Source: an uncultured Hyphomonadaceae bacterium
GTDB lineage: Bacteria > Pseudomonadota > Alphaproteobacteria > Caulobacterales > Hyphomonadaceae
Length of the DNA: 7,900 nucleotides
Reading direction: 5' to 3'
NCBI GenBank assembly: GCA_937873805.1
Contig: CALMWO010000071.1
Span: forward strand, 1 to 7,900
Shown: piece after piece, positions 4,529-7,900 of the stretch
Numbering within the stretch: the stretch's first letter is position 1
Layout of the letters: every line of letters begins with the position of its first letter
Program-made: the position numbers and the translations under genes
Notes under the pieces: model-generated
Database searches by the model: none
What the model saw: only the letters and a program-made list of their open reading frames with translations
Told to the model about the DNA's origin: nothing

Positions 4529-5785
4529 ATGGTGCTACGTCCCACACACGGACTGTCCCTCTGCGCAGGCGGCGGAGGCTTGGATATGGGCCTCATGCTC
4601 GCAGAGCCCGGATTTCACACTAGATGCTATGTCGAGTGGGAGGAATACCCCCGGTCTGTCATCATCGCAGCGCAGCGCGCCGGATACTTCGCGCCAGCCC
4701 CGATTTGGGACGACCTCACCACCTTCGACGGAAGACCCTTCCGCGGGGCGATCGACACCATCCTTGCCGGATACCCCTGTCAGCCTTTCAGCCAGGCAGG
4801 ACAGCGGCGCGGCGAAGATGACGAGCGCCACCTCTGGCCTGACGTTGCCCGTGTCATCCGCGAAATCGGCCCCACATGGGTCTTCCTCGAAAACGTCGCC
4901 GGGCACGTCACCCTCGGCCTCGAAACCGTGCTGCGAGCACTTTGGGACATGGGCTTCACGCCTGCGGTTGGCCTATTCTCGGCGGCTGAAACTGGCGCGC
5001 CGCATGAGCGCCTCCGCATCTTCATGGTGGCCCACTGCGACGTGCGGGGACGTGAACCATTCTCGGGGAACAGTGGAGTATGCCGAACGCACTATGGCAC
5101 GGGAGAACCCGCCGAGCAGTTTAGCGCTATCGTCGATCCTATGGCCCACCGCCAAGGCCGTGACGGGCGGGGCGAACAGCCAGCGCGAGCCGAAACTGTC
5201 AGGTCAGGCGAAACTGTGGGGGACGCCTCGGGCATCGGACGCGGAAAAGGGCGGTCCGAACCAGAGTTTCGGGGCGGGCGGGATTCCACTTCCAGCGCAG
5301 GCGGCACAATGGCCGACGCCAGCGGCGGCTCAGGATACGAAGGGGGCGCAAGCGACAAGGGAAGCGGCGATCGAGAGGGGCGAGAGAGGGAAGCAACTGG
5401 CATTGGCGGACATCGCCCTTGTCTTTTCCCGCCCGGACCCGGTGACGGTGCAGCGTGGTCTGCCGTCCTCACAATGGCGCCCGGCCTCGCGCCATCTGTT
5501 GCGTTCGGTGACATTGCACGTCGCGCGCAGCAGCTTGTCGCGCTGGACGAGGCAGGGCAACTGGCGCAAGCGGCGGCTGAATCCGAACTTCGTAGAATGG
5601 TTGATGGGATGGCCTCCCGGTCACGCGCTCTGCGCCTGCTCGGCAACGGAGTTTTCAGTCTGGCAGCGGGACATGCGTGGCGCACTCTCGCAGATGCCCA
5701 CGGCCTCCGGCCCTTGGATCTGGTTGCCGCCAGCGACGGTGACAATGGCGGAGCAGATGAGTTTGATATGAGGGCCGCCGAATGA
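4529..5785 (+). CDS. C5-cytosine DNA methyltransferase, 418 aa
   Basis: Motifs appear in order: I, LSLCAGGGGLDMGL (9-22), the SAM site; CYVEWEE (33-39); IWDDLTTF (59-66); IV, GYPCQPFSQAG (81-91), with catalytic C84; VI, FLENV (119-123), with E121; VIII, GAPHERLRIF (156-165); X-like, LRLLGNGVFSLAAGHAW (368-384). It should methylate cytosine C5 in DNA. Residues 178-292 are Gly/Arg/Glu/Ser-rich low complexity where a target recognition domain is expected. In this stretch (about 5041-5520) third-position GC falls below that of positions 1 and 2, so the frame looks like a passenger to the overlapping frame. GAGGTG lies about 10 bases before the ATG, one base after the rep stop. The stop overlaps the dnaB start as ATGA, supporting this frame to its end. 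No restriction partner is nearby. Confidence 0.93.
   Translation: MVLRPTHGLSLCAGGGGLDMGLMLAEPGFHTRCYVEWEEYPRSVIIAAQRAGYFAPAPIWDDLTTFDGRPFRGAIDTILAGYPCQPFSQAGQRRGEDDERHLWPDVARVIREIGPTWVFLENVAGHVTLGLETVLRALWDMGFTPAVGLFSAAETGAPHERLRIFMVAHCDVRGREPFSGNSGVCRTHYGTGEPAEQFSAIVDPMAHRQGRDGRGEQPARAETVRSGETVGDASGIGRGKGRSEPEFRGGRDSTSSAGGTMADASGGSGYEGGASDKGSGDREGREREATGIGGHRPCLFPPGPGDGAAWSAVLTMAPGLAPSVAFGDIARRAQQLVALDEAGQLAQAAAESELRRMVDGMASRSRALRLLGNGVFSLAAGHAWRTLADAHGLRPLDLVAASDGDNGGADEFDMRAAE
5004..5771 (+). CDS. Overlapping +1-frame reading with WPTP and EWLMGWP motifs (dual-coding candidate)
   Basis: This frame is open from 4506 (TTG) to TGA 5769-5771, entirely inside the cytosine methyltransferase gene. 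I give the ATG at 5004 as a conservative start; ATGs at 4629 and 4818 are alternatives and none has a good ribosome site. The product has repeated Trp-Pro-Thr motifs (WWPT at 5025, WPT at 5142, WGTPRASD near 5217, WPTP at 5310) and ends with RLNPNFVEWLMGWPPGH (5574-5624) and ACSATEFSVW. From memory this matches stand-alone phage proteins often annotated near cytosine methyltransferases. Over 5041-5520 GC by codon position in this frame is about 66/60/72%, the pattern expected of a true gene here. WPTP overprints MADA of the methyltransferase. Translation is unproven; it could be a conserved shadow. Confidence 0.4.
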   Translation: MSASASSWWPTATCGDVNHSRGTVEYAERTMARENPPSSLALSSILWPTAKAVTGGANSQREPKLSGQAKLWGTPRASDAEKGGPNQSFGAGGIPLPAQAAQWPTPAAAQDTKGAQATREAAIERGERGKQLALADIALVFSRPDPVTVQRGLPSSQWRPASRHLLRSVTLHVARSSLSRWTRQGNWRKRRLNPNFVEWLMGWPPGHALCACSATEFSVWQRDMRGALSQMPTASGPWIWLPPATVTMAEQMSLI

Positions 5786-7200
5786 ATGAACTATCCCATG
5801 TCCGAGGCGCGCCAATGACCTTCCACAACGTCGAGGCGGAACAGGCGGTTCTCGGGGCGCTACTGGTCGAGAACCGGGTCTTGGATCAGGTTGGTGACGT
5901 GTTGCAGCCTGAGTTCTTTGCCGATCCGGTCCACCGACGCATATTCGAGATCGCCACCAGCCGCATCCGCAAGGGGCATCTGGCTTCACCGATCACCATG
6001 AAGTTAGACCTTGAGACGGACGAAGGGCTCCGCGCCCTCGGCGGCCCGGCGTATCTCATGCGGCTGGCAGGCGCCGCGATGGTTCCAGCCGCGCGAGAGT
6101 ATGCGAAGCTGATTGTGGAGGCGGCAGCACGTCGTACGCTTCACCAGATCGCCGCTGAGGCCGATAGTCGCCTCCAGACGGGTGAGGACAGCCAGACAGT
6201 CAAGTTGGCGATCCTACACTCGCTTCAGGGGCTTCCCGAAGGTGCGAGTGACGAGAGTTCATATTCGCTCGCCAAGGCGATGGTCGAGGCGACAGAGCAA
6301 GCCGTGGCTGCGTATCAAGGACACTCAGCGTTCCTGAAGACCGGGGTAGGGGTGCTGGATGGCATCATCCGTGGCCTGGCGCCGGGCGATCTGTGTCTCA
6401 TCGCTGGCGCAACCTCGATGGGCAAGACCTCTCTGGCGCTCGAAATCGCGTCGAATGTGGCCTATCGGGGCGATGGTGTTGCGTTCGTTTCGCTCGAAAT
6501 GACCCGCCAAGAGCTTGCAACCCGCATGGCCTCGGCCATCTCCCGTGTCCCTTATACCGATCTCCGCGACCCGGCGACGATGACAGAGGACAGCTTCCGC
6601 AAGTGGATCGAGGCGACCACCAAGGTTTCGCAGGGCACCATGCGGATTATTCCGCGGCATATACGGGATATCCCTGCAATTCATGCCGCGGTCAGCAGGG
6701 CGGGGCTGGACTTCAAGTCCGGCAAGCCTGCGCTGGTCGTGATTGACTACGCTCAGCTTGTGCGCGGGCAGGGGAAGGGCCGCTATGAGCAGATGACCGA
6801 AGTTTCCATCGGTCTGAAGCAAATGGCAGGCATGCTGGAGGTTCCTGTCGTCGCACTGTGCCAGCTTTCCCGCGACATTGGCGGTCGTGAGGACAAGCGG
6901 CCTCAGTTGAGCGATATCAAGGAGACGGGCCAGTTCGAGAACGACGCCGATCAGGTCGTGTTCTGCCACCGCGAAGGCTACTGGTTGCAGCGGCAAGGGC
7001 CGCGCCTAGATAAGAACGGGCAGGTGACAGATCAGGCCAAGACGGAGTGGCAGGCCGATATCTCAGCCGTCCAGAACGTGATGGAATTGATCGTGCGCAA
7101 AAACCGCCACGGTCGCCTCGCAACCGCCGAAATAGGCTTCCACGACGCCACCGGACGCTTCTGGGACTTGAAGAAACAACACGAGATCGAGGGATTCTAA
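5782..7200 (+). CDS. dnaB: Replicative DNA helicase DnaB, 472 aa
   Basis: The N-terminal DnaB domain (about 13-110) has the usual VEAEQAVLGALLVEN and PEFFADPVHRRIFE. A linker leads to the RecA-like motor: Walker A GATSMGKTS (209-217, K215), VSLEM with the catalytic Glu (E239), Walker B LVVIDYAQL (D322), sensor region VVALCQLSRDI (357-366), KETGQFENDADQVVFCHRE (380-398) and the arginine-finger-type RKNRHG (439-444). The length fits a full enzyme. As a hexamer it unwinds DNA at the fork, 5' to 3'. The start at 5782 overlaps the methyltransferase stop, with GAGGG 7 bases upstream. An in-frame ATG at 5815 with its own GAGG, giving MTFHNVEAEQ, is equally close to the usual DnaB start. A 30-residue insert at about 402-432 (LDKNGQVTDQAK and around) appears in some phage DnaB relatives. 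Confidence 0.97.
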   Translation: MNELSHVRGAPMTFHNVEAEQAVLGALLVENRVLDQVGDVLQPEFFADPVHRRIFEIATSRIRKGHLASPITMKLDLETDEGLRALGGPAYLMRLAGAAMVPAAREYAKLIVEAAARRTLHQIAAEADSRLQTGEDSQTVKLAILHSLQGLPEGASDESSYSLAKAMVEATEQAVAAYQGHSAFLKTGVGVLDGIIRGLAPGDLCLIAGATSMGKTSLALEIASNVAYRGDGVAFVSLEMTRQELATRMASAISRVPYTDLRDPATMTEDSFRKWIEATTKVSQGTMRIIPRHIRDIPAIHAAVSRAGLDFKSGKPALVVIDYAQLVRGQGKGRYEQMTEVSIGLKQMAGMLEVPVVALCQLSRDIGGREDKRPQLSDIKETGQFENDADQVVFCHREGYWLQRQGPRLDKNGQVTDQAKTEWQADISAVQNVMELIVRKNRHGRLATAEIGFHDATGRFWDLKKQHEIEGF

Positions 7201-7697
7201 TGGGGCTCGATCAGTTCTTTCTCCGGCAACTGCAACGCCTCGGCTGGATCATCCTAGCGGCCGAACAGGATCGCGTACTCTGCGGTTGCCCTCGTGAGGG
7301 TTGCGAGGTCAAGCTGTGCCTCACGCCCAAGAGCCATATCCCCCAGACTTCGGGGCGCGGCCCGGACTATGCCGATATTGCAGTTGAAAACTTCGAGGAT
7401 GCGCGCCTGTTCCTGCGCCAACGCCGTGAAAACCTCGGTCTGATCATCCGCGAGGTCGAGGACGTGGCTGGCATCGCCGGTGATTTCCTCGCGAAGTTCG
7501 AGAAAGACGACCCGTCGAAGATCCCGAACGCCCAAACGTTCATCGAATGGGCTCAGACGCTCGGCTACGAGGTCGTCCTCCGGCCCGGCAAGCTGCCCCC
7601 GTATGCGCTGCGGGTTCTAGCTGAAACCCGCGAAAAGTTGCACCAGCGCCGCACCAAGTTCAGGATTCACGCCGCGCGCAGGGCCAGCAGAGGGTAG
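7200..7697 (+). CDS. HTH protein with N-terminal cysteine cluster, 165 aa
   Basis: The ATG overlaps the dnaB stop by one base (TAATG), with GAGGG about 7 bases upstream; the frame is open further left only as shadow of dnaB. The N-terminal part (about 1-45) begins MGLDQFFLRQLQRLGW and holds four cysteines (28, 30, 35, 40) as C-x-C-x4-C-x4-C, which could bind a metal. Residues 66-128 form an XRE-like HTH: LFLRQRRENLGLIIREVEDVA, AGDFLAKFEKDD, then FIEWAQTLGYEVVLRPG, with the closing LGYEVVLRP strand also seen in the protein at 2749. The C-terminus is a basic helix (TREKLHQRRTKFRIHAARRA). It is the last gene of the rightward operon and may regulate what follows, or act as an accessory to DnaB. 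I do not know a named family. Confidence 0.85.
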   Translation: MGLDQFFLRQLQRLGWIILAAEQDRVLCGCPREGCEVKLCLTPKSHIPQTSGRGPDYADIAVENFEDARLFLRQRRENLGLIIREVEDVAGIAGDFLAKFEKDDPSKIPNAQTFIEWAQTLGYEVVLRPGKLPPYALRVLAETREKLHQRRTKFRIHAARRASRG

Positions 7698-7728
7698 GAC
7701 GGTCCGCTAAGCGAGCGATGCTTAAATC

Positions 7729-7900
7729 TTAATCTTTGATGCTATCGCCCAAAGCCACGAGCAACGCCATCGCGCCAGCGGCTTCAACTGCTCCGCCCGG
7801 AAGGCCGTCCATGTCGTCCGCACTACAGTTCATCCTTGATCTAGGATCGGCAATTGCCTCATCCACGCTCGCGGTGTCCGCCGCGTCCTCGATCCTGCGC
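7729..7900 (-). CDS. Possible C-terminal end of a leftward hypothetical gene, partial
   Basis: A minus-strand frame enters from the right edge and ends in TAA at 7731-7729, giving about 57 residues, acidic then small-hydrophobic: IEDAADTASVDEAIAD, an LPGGAVEAAGAMALLVALG helix, then DSIKD. GC by codon position in the last 40 bases is highest at position 3 and lowest at position 2 in this frame, the pattern expected here, but the sample is small. A competing plus-strand frame starts at ATG 7811 with GGAAGG 6 bases upstream and also runs off the edge, with a hydrophobic start. Only one is likely real, and the window ends too soon to tell. No family recognised. The 7698-7728 spacer holds only a weak TAAGC/GCTTA dyad. 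Confidence 0.4.
   Translation of the reverse strand, partial: RRIEDAADTASVDEAIADPRSRMNCSADDMDGLPGGAVEAAGAMALLVALGDSIKD

Noticed and set aside
5004..5060. Programmed frameshift signal in the methyltransferase gene
   Set aside because: No recognisable +1 slippery codon pair, no upstream stimulator and no stop at the shift point, and the original frame stays open to an ATGA handover to dnaB. I keep the dual-frame observation but do not call a frameshift site.
5092..5745. 217-codon minus-strand frame under the cytosine methyltransferase
   Set aside because: It is Pro/Arg/Ser-rich with no motif and no ribosome site, typical of antisense open frames in GC-rich coding DNA.
6325..6996. 223-codon minus-strand frame opposite dnaB
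   Set aside because: dnaB is certain here from Walker A and B and other motifs; the antisense frame is a composition shadow.
7708..7737. Intrinsic terminator after the last rightward gene
   Set aside because: The TAAGC-N7-GCTTA dyad has only a 5-bp A/T-containing stem and no continuous T run follows, only an AATCTT tandem. Too weak to call.

Overview
The window looks like the early control and DNA-replication region of a temperate phage or prophage from an alphaproteobacterium, most likely Rhodobacterales. The grounds are high GC with GC-rich third codon positions, a small Cro-like regulator of a type I associate with that order, a leftward protein beginning MRPI with an HPRWGNGSLM-like block (here IHEAWGNGSIM), and a phage-type DnaB next to a rep gene and DNA methyltransferases. 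No structural, integrase or tRNA genes are visible, so prophage versus free phage cannot be decided here.

Left arm (1-1342, minus strand): four small genes run leftward, the first three joined by ATGA overlaps. The last runs off the left edge and carries 22 tandem 4-residue repeats (V-x-A/D-Q) encoded by a near-perfect 12-bp minisatellite. Control region (1343-1448): a divergent intergenic stretch with two strong dyads sharing AGCGCA-N3-TGCGCT, a weaker third copy, and a leftward promoter candidate that straddles the first dyad. No CI-type repressor gene lies beside it; the rightward gene at 1449 encodes a small Cro-like HTH protein.

Right arm (1449-7697, plus strand): Cro-like HTH; an acidic-tailed protein of unknown role; a RuvC-like resolvase; a small HTH protein; an MT-A70 adenine methyltransferase; a 57-residue HTH protein; a two-domain replication protein; a C5-cytosine methyltransferase; DnaB helicase; and a Cys-rich/HTH protein. 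Most junctions are ATGA or TAATG overlaps, so from 1791 onward this is probably one translationally coupled early transcript. The rep gene carries, in its interdomain linker, a dense AT-rich cluster of TGACA/TGTCA dyads and TCAGTA direct repeats, laid out like the origin inside lambda gene O. Rep would bind there and load DnaB; the resolvase would process junctions; the two methyltransferases would modify the new DNA.

The most unusual region is the cytosine methyltransferase gene. A second frame stays open through its whole length, carries repeated WPT(P) motifs and an NPNFVEWLMGWP block, and takes over the GC-periodicity signal in the middle of the gene. This points to overlapping dual-frame coding or a frame-switched fusion.

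The right end (7698-7900) has no secure gene: a minus-strand frame open to the edge is the best candidate, with a competing plus-strand frame.
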